In this document: positions 23,868-33,500 of the stretch, piece after piece
Layout: each line of letters begins with the position of its first letter
How positions within the stretch are numbered: the first letter of the stretch is position 1
NCBI RefSeq assembly: GCF_000472285.1
Contig: NZ_KI421428.1
Span: forward strand, 1 to 40,053
DNA length: 40,053 nt
Reading direction: 5' to 3'
DNA from: Desulfuromonas sp. TF
GTDB lineage: Bacteria; Desulfobacterota; Desulfuromonadia; Desulfuromonadales; ATBO01
The notes under the pieces: generated by a model
What the model was told of the DNA's origin: nothing
The model's input: the letters and a program-made list of their open reading frames with translations, nothing else
Database searches by the model: none
Position numbers and translations under genes: made by a program

Positions 23868-25028
23868 ATGGGCGGCGAACTGCGACATGGCTTTACCACC
23901 GGCGCCTGCGCCGCCGCCGCCAGCGCGGGGGCGGCCCTCATGCTCAAGGAGCAGCGGCTCGTCACCGAGGTTGAGATCCCACTGCCGGCGGGTTTCAACG
24001 CCCGCTTCACCCTGCACGGACAGACCTTCGACGAGCAGCGGGCCTGCTGCTTCGTGATCAAGGACGCCGGTGACGATCCCGACGTCACCCACGGGGTGGA
24101 GGTACACGCTGAGGTGACCTTGAATCTCCCCTCACTCCGACCCTCTCCCACGAGGGGAGAGGGAGATCAGAAATTCCCCCCTCCCTTGAAGGGGGAGAGT
24201 GAAACACAAGTCATCATCGAAGGCGGCCGGGGGATCGGCAAGATGACCAAGCCGGGGCTGGCGGTGCCGGTCGGCGAGTGGGCCATCAATCCGGTCCCGC
24301 GGCAGATGATCACCGAAGCCGTGCTGGACGTCTTTCCTCCTCACTCCTCACCCCATACTCCTCACGTGACCCTGAGCATTCCGGACGGCGAGGAACGGGC
24401 GAAGCGCACCCTCAATGCCCGGCTCGGCATCGTCGGCGGCCTCTCCCTTCTGGGGACGACCGGAGTGGTCCGGCCCATCTCCCACAAGGCCTGGACCGAC
24501 ACCCTGGAGGTGGCACTCGACGTGGCCGTGGCCGCTGGCTGCGAAATCGCCGTGCTCAGTACGGGGCGGACGAGCGAGGTGGCGGCGCAGCAGGAATTCG
24601 CTCTGCCGGAGGAGGCGTTCATCATGATGGGAGACCATGTCGGCTACGCCCTGGAGGCCTGCCATCGCAAGGGGGTTCCCCGCGTCCTTCTGGCGGTCCA
24701 GTTCGCGAAACTGTTCAAGATCGCCTGCGGTCACCCGCAGACCCACGTCGGATCGTCCCGTCTCGATCTCGACCGGCTGGCTGACTGGGCCCGCATCGAC
24801 GGCCTTGACGGGGGCCTGACGGAAGATATAGAGTGTGCCAACACGGCCCGGCAGGTGTATGAAAACCTCGGCGGCGACCACCCTCTGATCGGGATCGTGG
24901 CCGGTCGGGCCCTCGCCAGACTTCGACAGTGGGCGCCGGGGGCGAACGTAGCCGTTCTTCTGGTCGGATACGATGGCCTTACGCGGAGATTCGGCGACTT
25001 TAAGCCGTTTCTTAGAACCGCTCGATGA
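23868..25028 (+). CDS. cbiD: Cobalt-precorrin-5B (C1)-methyltransferase with repeat-derived inserts
   Basis: The 386-residue protein begins LRHGFTTGACAAAAS. It continues with VIIEGGRGIGKMTKPGLAVPVGEWAINPVPR and the LGIVGGLSLLGTTGVVRP block typical of CbiD, which methylates C-1 of the corrin ring. Residues about 85-115 and about 156-163 are unusual: they are rich in Pro, Ser, Arg and His and are encoded by repetitive DNA, described separately. Both lie where other CbiD proteins have short loops, so the fold may tolerate them. Downstream, cbiET follows after about 50 bases. Confidence 0.93.
   Translation: MGGELRHGFTTGACAAAASAGAALMLKEQRLVTEVEIPLPAGFNARFTLHGQTFDEQRACCFVIKDAGDDPDVTHGVEVHAEVTLNLPSLRPSPTRGEGDQKFPPPLKGESETQVIIEGGRGIGKMTKPGLAVPVGEWAINPVPRQMITEAVLDVFPPHSSPHTPHVTLSIPDGEERAKRTLNARLGIVGGLSLLGTTGVVRPISHKAWTDTLEVALDVAVAAGCEIAVLSTGRTSEVAAQQEFALPEEAFIMMGDHVGYALEACHRKGVPRVLLAVQFAKLFKIACGHPQTHVGSSRLDLDRLADWARIDGLDGGLTEDIECANTARQVYENLGGDHPLIGIVAGRALARLRQWAPGANVAVLLVGYDGLTRRFGDFKPFLRTAR
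24124..24202. repeat. Repeat-derived insert within cbiD
   Basis: CCCTCTCCC-ACGA-GGGAGAGGG (around 24141-24163) is a perfect hairpin, followed by a second C-rich/G-rich pair around CCCTTGAAGGGGG (24183-24195). Both are in frame and encode the Pro/Arg-rich residues 86-112 of CbiD. Such C-rich fold-backs are usually intergenic. Confidence 0.8.
24336..24366. repeat. Short ACTCCTCAC repeats within cbiD
   Basis: CTCACTCCTCACC and ACTCCTCACG repeat the unit ACTCCTCAC within about 30 bases and encode PPHSSPHTPH. Related proteins have a short loop here without His/Pro repeats. Confidence 0.55.
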
Positions 25029-25081
25029 ATAACCTGGACATCTTGCATCTGATCTTGCCCCTTAGCTAGGGAAGGAATGTC

Positions 25082-26293
25082 ATGAAGAAGATCTACGTCA
25101 TCGGAGCCGGAGTGGAAGGTCAGGAGGGCTTCAGCGGCCGGGCCCTGGAACTGGTCGGCAGGGCTGAAATTCTCTTTGGCGGGGAGCGCCTGCTGGCTCT
25201 TTTTCCGGACTTTGCTGGGGAGACGGTGGTGATCGGCAGCAACCTCGGGGAGATCGTGGAACGCTTGAGGAAGAACGAACGCCGCGCGGTGGTTCTCGCC
25301 TCCGGCGATCCGCTTTTCTTCGGCGTCGGTCGATACCTGCTGCGCAATCTGCCCGAGGAGGAGTTCGAGTTCGTTCCCAACGTCAGCTCGGTGCAGTACG
25401 CCTTTGCCAAGATCAAGGAGCCCTGGGACGACGCGGTCTTCATCTCCGCCCACGGACGCGGCCTCAAGGGGGCGGTGGACCGGATCGTTGCCAACGACAA
25501 GGCCGCGGTCCTGACGGACGAGGACAACACCCCGGCCGCCATTGCCGCCGAACTGATCGAGCGGGGGCGGGACGGTTACGCGGCCTGGGTCTGCGAAAAC
25601 CTGGGGACCGCCGAGGAAAAGATCATCGAGACCGACGTCAAGGGGCTTCTGGAGATCGAGGCGGCCCCCCTCAATGTCCTGATCCTGATCAAGGAGTACG
25701 AGGCCGGCGGCGACGAGTACGTTCCGACCCTTGGAATACCCGACGAGGAGTTTTCCACGATCAAGAAGCTGATCACCAAGGAGGAGATCAGGGTGGTGAC
25801 CCTGGCCAAACTCAAGCTGCGCCACGACATGACCCTCTGGGACCTCGGCGCCGGCTCGGGATCGGTGAGCATCGAGGCCGACCACCTGCTCCCCAACGGA
25901 CGCATCTTCGCCGTGGAGCGCAACCCGCAGTGCATCGAGTTCATCAAGGAAAACCTCAACAAGTTCAACGCCCGGCACGTCACCCTCATCGAAGGGGAAG
26001 CCCCGGCTTGCCTGGAAACCCTCCCGGACCCCGACAGGGTCTTCATCGGAGGCTCCGGGGGCAACCTCTGGGATATCCTCGAGGCGGTGGACGGCCGCCT
26101 GCCCGCCGGCGGGCGGGTGGTGCTTAATGCCGTCACCCTGGACACCCTGACCGCCGCCAACGAGTACTTCGACAACGCCGGCTACCAGGTCGAGGTCACC
26201 ACCATCAACATCGCCCGCACCCGTCCGCTGACCGATTACAAGATGTTCGAGGCCTATAACCCGGTCTACATCATCACCGGTCTCAAGGAATAG
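25082..26293 (+). CDS. cbiET: CbiE-CbiT fusion (CobL-like precorrin-6B methyltransferase/decarboxylase)
   Basis: The ATG at 25082 follows GGAAGGAATGTC and gives 403 residues. The first half (about 1-200) is a tetrapyrrole methylase, with VIGAGVEGQEGFSGRALEL and VLASGDPLFFGVGRYL. The second half (about 210-403) is a class I methyltransferase with the SAM site DLGAGSGSVSIEA and the IGGSGGNLWDIL loop of CbiT. Together they methylate C-5 and C-15 and decarboxylate the C-12 side chain. Such fusions are known as CobL or CbiET. Confidence 0.95.
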   Translation: MKKIYVIGAGVEGQEGFSGRALELVGRAEILFGGERLLALFPDFAGETVVIGSNLGEIVERLRKNERRAVVLASGDPLFFGVGRYLLRNLPEEEFEFVPNVSSVQYAFAKIKEPWDDAVFISAHGRGLKGAVDRIVANDKAAVLTDEDNTPAAIAAELIERGRDGYAAWVCENLGTAEEKIIETDVKGLLEIEAAPLNVLILIKEYEAGGDEYVPTLGIPDEEFSTIKKLITKEEIRVVTLAKLKLRHDMTLWDLGAGSGSVSIEADHLLPNGRIFAVERNPQCIEFIKENLNKFNARHVTLIEGEAPACLETLPDPDRVFIGGSGGNLWDILEAVDGRLPAGGRVVLNAVTLDTLTAANEYFDNAGYQVEVTTINIARTRPLTDYKMFEAYNPVYIITGLKE

Positions 26294-26299
26294 CGAAAA

Positions 26300-26400
26300 C
26301 CAGGTATCAGGAATCAGGTCTCAGGAATTAGGAAACCTGAATCTGAAACCTGAACCTGAAACCTGAACCTGAAACCTGAACCTGAAACCTGAAACCTGAG
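26300..26400. repeat. Tandem CCTGAAACCTGAA repeat before cbiL
   Basis: About 100 bases consist of inverted pieces (CAGGTATCAGGAATCAGG) followed by five or six repeats of the unit CCTGAAACCTGAA or close variants. The right part is complementary to the left and can fold back. It reaches to within seven bases of the cbiL start, which lacks a ribosome site. Confidence 0.8.
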
Positions 26401-26407
26401 CCCTCTT

Positions 26408-27115
26408 ATGTCTTCTCGTCTCTACGCCGTTGGCGTCGGTCCCGGTGACCCGGAACTTCTCACCCTCAAGGGGGCCCGCCTGATCCGCGAGGCGGACGTG
26501 GTGGTCACCCCTGTAGGCGACCGTTCCGACGCCTCCATCGCCGCCTCCATCGTCCAGGATCTCGTCGATCCCGTCCGCCAGAAGCTTCTCACCCAAGTCT
26601 ACCCCATGAAGCGGGACCAGGCGGGTCTGGAGGAGAGCTGGGCCCGGTGCGCCCGGGAAGTGGCGGAACTCGTACGCCGGGGGAAAACGGTGGCTTTCAT
26701 CACCCTCGGTGATCCTTTTCTCTACAGCACCTTCCTCTATCTCCACCATCAGCTCCGGGAGAACTTCCCCGATGTTCCCGTCGAGGTCGTCTCCGGCGTA
26801 TCGTCCATTCACGCCGCGGCAGCTCTGGCGGGAGTCCCCCTGGGGCTCTCCGACGAGCGTCTGGCGGTGCTCCCGGCCACCTATGAAGACGAAGAACTGA
26901 CCCGCACCCTCGAATCCTTCGACACGGTGGTGCTGATGAAGGTCTCCCGCGTTTTCGACAGGGTGCGTTCCCTGCTGAAGGAGTTGGGCGGGCGGCGGGC
27001 GGTCTACGTCAAGCGCGCCGGCCTTCCCGGGCAGGCGGTCTTCCACGATCTCGCCGCGGTCGGGGCGGAGGACCTAGATTATTTATCCCTGGTGATCGTG
27101 AAAAAAATGAACTGA
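26408..27115 (+). CDS. cbiL: Cobalt-factor II C20-methyltransferase
   Basis: The 235-residue protein starts with the tetrapyrrole methylase motif YAVGVGPGDPELLTLKGARL. VAFITLGDPFLYSTF and VVSGVSSIHAAAA complete the SAM site. The length and the YPMKRDQAGLEESWARCA segment point to the C20 methylase CbiL/CobI rather than CbiF or CbiH. No Shine-Dalgarno sequence precedes the ATG, because the tandem repeat runs up to it. The defence-type gene block begins 12 bases after its stop. Confidence 0.93.
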   Translation: MSSRLYAVGVGPGDPELLTLKGARLIREADVVVTPVGDRSDASIAASIVQDLVDPVRQKLLTQVYPMKRDQAGLEESWARCAREVAELVRRGKTVAFITLGDPFLYSTFLYLHHQLRENFPDVPVEVVSGVSSIHAAAALAGVPLGLSDERLAVLPATYEDEELTRTLESFDTVVLMKVSRVFDRVRSLLKELGGRRAVYVKRAGLPGQAVFHDLAAVGAEDLDYLSLVIVKKMN

Positions 27116-27127
27116 ATTGGAGGGGTA

Positions 27128-30100
27128 ATGCCGCGCATTTTTGACAACATAGATCAAAAACTTCTTCCCGCCCTTCAAGAGACTTTGAAGGTCGCTGACC
27201 ACGCAGATTTTTGCGTCGGTTATTTCAATCTGCGGGGTTGGAAGGACCTTGACTCGCAAATTGATGAATGGTCGGGGGGGGAGGGGCAGTGCTGTCGTTT
27301 GCTGGTCGGAATGCAGCGGCCGCCCCAAGAGGAGCTGAAGAGTCTCTTCTCAGTCATGGGTTCGGATGAAGGGTTGGACAATCAAACCGCTCTGCGTCTG
27401 AAAAAGAAACTGGCCGAAGAATTTCGTGACCAGCTCACCTATGGCACCCCGACCAATGAAGATGAAAACGGCTTGCGCTCTCTTGCCCGGCAGATCAGGG
27501 AAGGCAAGGTGGTCGTCAAGCTTTTCCTGCGGCATACGCTTCATGCCAAGCTCTATCTTCTCTTCCGCCCCGATCCGATCAATCCCGTTATCGGTTATCT
27601 CGGCAGCAGCAATCTCACTTTTTCGGGGCTCTCCGGTCAAGGGGAGCTTAACATCGATGTGCTCGATCATGATGCCGCGCTCAAGCTGGCCAAGTGGTTC
27701 GAGGATCGTTGGACTGATCGCTGGTGCCTCGATATTTCCAGTGAGCTGGTGCAGATTATCGAAGAGAGCTGGGCACGGGAAGACATCGTCCCACCCTATC
27801 ATATTTACCTCAAGATGGCCTATCACCTGGCTCATGAAGCCCGCGAAGGCTTACTCCAGTTCCGCATCCCCCGCGACTTTGGCGCAAGGCTCTTCGAGTT
27901 TCAGGAGGCAGCGGTGAAAATTGCCGCTCACCATCTCAACAAGCGCGGCGGGGTTCTGATTGGTGACGTGGTCGGGCTGGGAAAGACGCTGATGGCCACC
28001 GCGCTGGTGCGCATATTTGAGGATGACCATGGGCTGGAAACGCTGATCATCTGCCCCAAAAACCTCGTGCCGATGTGGGAGGATTATCGCGAGCAGTATC
28101 GGATGCGCGCCAAGATTCTCTCGATCAGCCAGGCAACTAAGGAACTCCCGCACTTGCGTCGCTACCGGCTGGTCCTGATCGACGAAAGCCACAACTTGCG
28201 TAATCGTGAAGGAAAGCGCTATCGGGCGATCCAGGAATACATCCAGGAAAACGAGAGCAAGTGTATCTTCCTCTCGGCCACTCCGTACAACAAAACCTAC
28301 CTCGATCTCTCTAATCAGTTGCGTCTATTCGTCCCCGAAGATAAAGACCTCAATGTTCGCCCTGAGCGTCTTCTGCGCGAGGTCGGCGAGCCGGAGTTTA
28401 TCCGGTGCCATCAGTGTCCGGTACGATCGTTGGCTGCCTTTGAAAAGAGCGAATACCCCGACGATTGGCGGGAATTGATGCGACTTTTTATGGTGAGGCG
28501 CACCCGAAGCTTTATCCAGAATAATTACGCTGAAACCGACTCTGTCACCGGCCGGAAGTATCTGACTTTTCAGGACGGCTCACGCTCCTATTTCCCTTTG
28601 CGGCAACCCAGCACAGTCAAATTCAAGCTTGATGACAAGGATGCCGCCGATCAATACGCGCGACTCTTTGCTCCCGACGTGGTGGAGACTATAAATGTCC
28701 TGAGCCTGCCACGCTACGGTCTAGGCAACTACATTGCACCCTCGTCGCACGAACCCCCGACACCGGTCGAGGCCAAGCTGCTGCACGATCTTTCGCGGGC
28801 GGGAAAGCGGCTGATGGGCTTCTGTCGCACCAACCTCTTCAAGCGGTTGGAGAGTAGCGGCCAGGCATTTATCCTGTCGCTGGAACGGCATGTCCTGCGC
28901 AACTATGTGTTTATCCACGCCATCGAAAACGGTCTGCCTTTGCCCCTCGGCACTCTCGATGCCGGTTCTCTCGACACTGCGGTTTATGATGAAGACAACG
29001 ATGACGTTTGCGTAACCGGGGAGCTGTTCGAGGACGACGACTCCGAAGCCTGCACCATTAAGCAACCATTTGCTCCCCGCACCGATGCCGAGTTTCGCCA
29101 GCGCGCCGCCGAGATCTATGGCGAGTATGCCGAGCACTACAAAAAGCGCTTCAAGTGGCTACGACCTTCGTTATTCGTCAAAACCCTGGCCAAGGATCTG
29201 GCCAACGATGCAACTGCCCTTTTGCTGGTGCTGAGTAAATGCGGGCTCTGGGACCCCGCTCGCGACGCCAAACTCGACGCCTTGCTGCAACTATTGGCGG
29301 ACCGGCATGGCAGCGAAAAGGTCCTGATCTTCACCCAGTTTGCCGATACCGTCCACTACCTTGAGCGCGAACTCAGAGCGCGAGGCGTGTCGAGCGTTGC
29401 CGGGGCCAGCGGTACAACGGTCGATCCTTCGCTGCTCGCCTGGCGGTTCAGTCCGGTGAGCAATCACAAGCGAGATCGAATCTCCTCCCGGGAAGAGTTG
29501 CGCGTGCTTATCGCCACCGACGTGCTAAGCGAGGGGCAAAATCTCCAGGACTGTTCGGTGATCGTCAACTATGATCTCCCCTGGGCCATCATTCGCCTGA
29601 TTCAGCGGGCGGGCCGTGTAGATCGTATTGGGCAGAAATCGGAAACCATCCTCTGCTATTCCTTTCTCCCGGCCGACGGCGTCGAACGCATCATCAAGCT
29701 GCGGTCCCGCGTCCGTCAGCGCCTCGAAGAAAACGCCGAAGTTGTCGGTACGGATGAAACCTTCTTTGAGGGAGATGGAGTAGACAAGACGGTCATCGAT
29801 CTTTATCACGAGAAATCCGGCATTCTCGATGGCGAGGCCGACACCGAGGTCGATCTCTCCTCCTACGCCTGGCAAATCTGGAAGAACGCTATCACGGCCG
29901 ACCCCTCGCTGCAGAAGATCGTTCCCGATTTGCCCGCTGTCGTCTATTCAACCAAGCAAACGAGTGCGGTCCAGAAGATATCTTCATCGCCGGAAGCTAC
30001 CGACGGAGTTCTCGTCTACCTGCGCACGGCCGAAGGGAACGATTCCCTGGCATGGATCGATCCCCAGGGGCAAAGCGTCACCGAATCGCAGTTCGCCATT

Positions 30101-30532
30101 CTCAAGATGGCCGAGTGCTCCCCTGAAACCCCGGCTCAACCCCGGCAGGAGAACCACCACCAGCTGGTACAAAGGGGGGTTGAACAGATCGTGGCCGAGG
30201 AGAAGAGTGTCGGCGGTCAGCTTGGAAGGCCGTCAGGGGCACGGTTTCGCACCTACGAACGGCTGAAGCGATACGCAGAAGAGGTGAAGGGGACCCTGTT
30301 CGATACGCCGGGGCTGCACAAAACCATCGACGAAATCTATCGCTATCCGCTGCGGCAGAATGCCACGGACACCCTGAACCGGCAGTTGCGCAGTGGCATC
30401 GCCAATCAGGCCCTGGCCGAGTTGGCCATGGCCCTGCGCGAGGAAGACCGGCTCTGCATCGTGCATGAAGAAGAGCAGAGCTTTGAGCCGCGCATTATCT
30501 GCTCGCTGGGCCTGGTGCGAGGGGAGGCATAG
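27128..30532 (+). CDS. PLD-family nuclease fused to a SNF2-type helicase
   Basis: The ATG follows TTGGAGGGGTA and gives 1134 residues. The N-terminal part has a phospholipase D-like site: H139-A-K141 and, after a strand, GSSN with N162. SNF2 helicase motifs follow: GDVVGLGKT (residues 279-287), DESH (352-355), SATP (383-386), then KVLIFTQF, IATDVLSEGQNLQ and QRAGRVDRIGQ (826-836). Such proteins accompany methyltransferases in restriction-like and DISARM-like systems, where they translocate on DNA and may cut it. The final 250 residues have no recognised domain. It is the first gene of a four-gene block inserted between cbiL and cbiF. The target and the need for partners are inferred. Confidence 0.85.
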   Translation: MPRIFDNIDQKLLPALQETLKVADHADFCVGYFNLRGWKDLDSQIDEWSGGEGQCCRLLVGMQRPPQEELKSLFSVMGSDEGLDNQTALRLKKKLAEEFRDQLTYGTPTNEDENGLRSLARQIREGKVVVKLFLRHTLHAKLYLLFRPDPINPVIGYLGSSNLTFSGLSGQGELNIDVLDHDAALKLAKWFEDRWTDRWCLDISSELVQIIEESWAREDIVPPYHIYLKMAYHLAHEAREGLLQFRIPRDFGARLFEFQEAAVKIAAHHLNKRGGVLIGDVVGLGKTLMATALVRIFEDDHGLETLIICPKNLVPMWEDYREQYRMRAKILSISQATKELPHLRRYRLVLIDESHNLRNREGKRYRAIQEYIQENESKCIFLSATPYNKTYLDLSNQLRLFVPEDKDLNVRPERLLREVGEPEFIRCHQCPVRSLAAFEKSEYPDDWRELMRLFMVRRTRSFIQNNYAETDSVTGRKYLTFQDGSRSYFPLRQPSTVKFKLDDKDAADQYARLFAPDVVETINVLSLPRYGLGNYIAPSSHEPPTPVEAKLLHDLSRAGKRLMGFCRTNLFKRLESSGQAFILSLERHVLRNYVFIHAIENGLPLPLGTLDAGSLDTAVYDEDNDDVCVTGELFEDDDSEACTIKQPFAPRTDAEFRQRAAEIYGEYAEHYKKRFKWLRPSLFVKTLAKDLANDATALLLVLSKCGLWDPARDAKLDALLQLLADRHGSEKVLIFTQFADTVHYLERELRARGVSSVAGASGTTVDPSLLAWRFSPVSNHKRDRISSREELRVLIATDVLSEGQNLQDCSVIVNYDLPWAIIRLIQRAGRVDRIGQKSETILCYSFLPADGVERIIKLRSRVRQRLEENAEVVGTDETFFEGDGVDKTVIDLYHEKSGILDGEADTEVDLSSYAWQIWKNAITADPSLQKIVPDLPAVVYSTKQTSAVQKISSSPEATDGVLVYLRTAEGNDSLAWIDPQGQSVTESQFAILKMAECSPETPAQPRQENHHQLVQRGVEQIVAEEKSVGGQLGRPSGARFRTYERLKRYAEEVKGTLFDTPGLHKTIDEIYRYPLRQNATDTLNRQLRSGIANQALAELAMALREEDRLCIVHEEEQSFEPRIICSLGLVRGEA

Positions 30533-30534
30533 GG

Positions 30535-33500
30535 ATGGGGGAAGTCATTAAAATAGGGCAGCTCGATATTCAGCGGACCCGGGACCTGCTGCAGCGTTTC
30601 GATTTTCCGACACTCTTCATCGAGGAGCTCGGCTGGTCCCAGCCGGCCAGTCGGCAACCGATAACGCTCAATGTTGACGGGGCGAGTTTCACCGCCCGGC
30701 AGATTGCCCAACTCTCCGGGGTGGTGGTATTCGAAATAGCTGCCGCCGATGGCCGGATGCCCCAGGCCAAGACCCGTGCCGCCCTGCATAAAGAGATAGC
30801 CCGGCATCATCACGAAAACCTGCTGATCTTCGTTGACCAGGAGCGCACCAACAGTCTCTGGTACTGGGTCAAGCGGGAAGGGAACAAAAACTTTCCCCGC
30901 GAGCATCTCTACATCAAGGGGCAACCCGGCGATCTTTTTCTCAGCAAGCTTGGCGCGATGGTTGTCGATATTTCCGAACTCGACGCCAGTGGCGCCCTGC
31001 CGGTTACCGAGGTCGCTTCGCGGCTGAAAAAGGCCCTCGATGTCGAGCGGGTGACCAAGAAGTTCTATCGGGAGTTCCAAGAGCAGCATCTTGCCTTCAT
31101 AGACCTGATCGAAGGGATCGCCGACGACCGGCAGCGCCGCTGGTATGCCTCGATCCTGCTCAACCGGCTGATGTTCATCTACTTCCTGCAAAAGAAGGGC
31201 TTCGTCGATCACGGCAATCTCGACTACCTGCAAGCCAGGCTCGCCCACAGCCGGCAGGTCTTCGGCCCGGATCGTTACTACCGCGCCTTCCTCTGGCCGC
31301 TCTTCTTCGAGGGATTCGCCAAGCCCGAGCAGGAGCGCAGCCCGGAGATTCGCCAACTTCTCGGCAATATCAAGTACCTCAATGGCGGCCTCTTCCTCCC
31401 GCATGCCGTCGAGCTGAAAAATCCCGATATCCGCATTTCGGACAAGGCTTTTGCCAACCTCCTTGGTCTCTTCGAACGATACTCGTGGAATCTCAACGAC
31501 ACTCCGGCCGGCAAGGACGACGAGATCAATCCCGATGTCCTCGGCTATATTTTCGAGAAGTACATCAATCAGAAAGCATTCGGCGCCTACTACACCCGGC
31601 CGGAGATTACCGAATATCTTTGCGAGCGTACCATCTATAAGCTGGTCCTCGATAAGATTAATTCTCCCGGTGTCCCCGGTGTTCTGGCGGCGCGGGAATA
31701 CGACTCGATGGCCGAGCTGTTGCTGGACCTGGATGCGGAACTCTGCCGCGAACTCCTCCATAGAGTCCTGCCGGAACTGAGCCTGCTTGACCCGGCTTGC
31801 GGTTCGGGAGCGTTTCTGGTTGCGGCGATGAAGACGCTGATCAACCTCTATGCCGCAATCATCGGCAAGATCGAGTTCCTGAACGATCGGAACCTGACCG
31901 AATGGCTGCGCAAGGAAAAAGCCAGCCACAAGTCGATCAACTACTTCATCAAAAAGCGCATCATCACCGACAACCTCTATGGCGTCGATATCATGGAGGA
32001 AGCGACCGAGATCGCCAAGTTGCGGCTCTTCCTCGCTCTGGTTGCGGCGGCGCAGTCTATCGACGAACTCGAACCCCTCCCCAACATCGATTTCAACATC
32101 CTTGCCGGCAACTCGCTGATCGGCCTGCTGCACGTCGATCCGGCCAAGTTCGACACCCTCACCGCCGGGACGGGGAGTAAGCCCGGCGCGAAATCGGCCG
32201 AACCCATGGTCGCGGAGCCGGGTGGTTTCGACTTTGGCACAACCTCGGCCGCGTCCCGCAAGGATCTGCAAAGGGAGTTGCTGAATCAGCGAACCGCGGA
32301 AAAGTTCACCCGCCTGCTCGAAGAGAAGAACCGCCTCATCGACACCTTCCGCCACACCGCCGGTTATGTCGAAGACCTGCGCGCCATGCGCGATGCCATC
32401 GATGGGAAAAAACGGGAGGCGCTGGTAACCCTCAACAAACTATTGCTGGACGAGTTTGTCGCCTTGGATATCAAATTCGAGGAGGCGACCTGGGACCCGG
32501 CCAAAAACAAGGTAGGAAAGCCGAAGAAGCGGGCCTTGACGATTGCCGATATCGAAGCGCTCCACCCCTTTCACTGGGGTTACGAGTTCGACGAGATTCT
32601 CAATCGGCGCGGCGGCTTCGACGCCATCATCACCAACCCGCCGTGGGAGATTTTCAAGCCGCAGGCCAAAGAGTTCCTTGCCGAGCATTCCGATCTGGTC
32701 ACCAAGAACAAGATGACCATCAAGGAGTTCGAAAAAGAACAGGCCAAGCTGATGAAGGATGCCGACATCCTAGCCGCCTGGATCGAATACCAGAGCCGTT
32801 TCCCCCATGTCAGCCTCTACTATCGCGGCTCCCGGCAGTACAAGAACCAGATTTCGATCGTCAATGGCAAGAAGGCCGGATCTGACATCAACCTCTACAA
32901 GCTCTTTACCGAGCAATGTTTTAATCTGCTGCGTCCCGGCGGGGAGTGCGGCATCGTCATCCCCAGCGGCATCTATACCGATCTCGGCACCAAACAGTTG
33001 CGCGAGATGCTCTTTGCCGAAACCGGGATCACCGGGCTCTTCTGTTTCGAGAACCGCAAAGAGATTTTCGAAGGGGTCGACAGTCGCTTCAAATTCGTCG
33101 TGCTGACCTTCGTAAAGGGGGGCGGAACCGTCAGCTTCCCGACGGCCTTCATGCGCCATGAGGTGGCGGAGCTCGAGCGGTTTCCGAAGGGGGGGGCGCT
33201 TGAAATTTCGGTGGCGTTGATCAAGCGGTTGTCGCCGGAAAGCCTTGGAATAATAGAATTTGAGAGTGAAAATGATCTGGCGATTGCGCGCAAGTCTGGA
33301 TCTTTTCCCTTGTTGGGGGTGCATCTTGAAAAGGCTTGGAACGTGTCCCTCCAAAGTGAATTTCACATGACAAATGACAGTTATCTATTCCACGCAGAGT
33401 TTGAAAAGGGCATGATGCCGCTTTACGAGGGGAAAAACATTCATCAATATAATCACGAGTTCGAAAAGCCGCGATACTGGGTTTGGGAAAAGGAAGCGCG

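Noticed and set aside
27083-27130. Target-site duplication at the edges of the defence block
   Set aside because: The junction sequences at 27116-27127 and 35846-35862 share no direct repeat that I can see, and there is no integrase or tRNA gene.
30406-32355. A 649-codon frame on the minus strand opposite the methylase
   Set aside because: It has no family motifs and mirrors the methylase codons; the plus-strand gene has clear DPACGSG and NPPW motifs.
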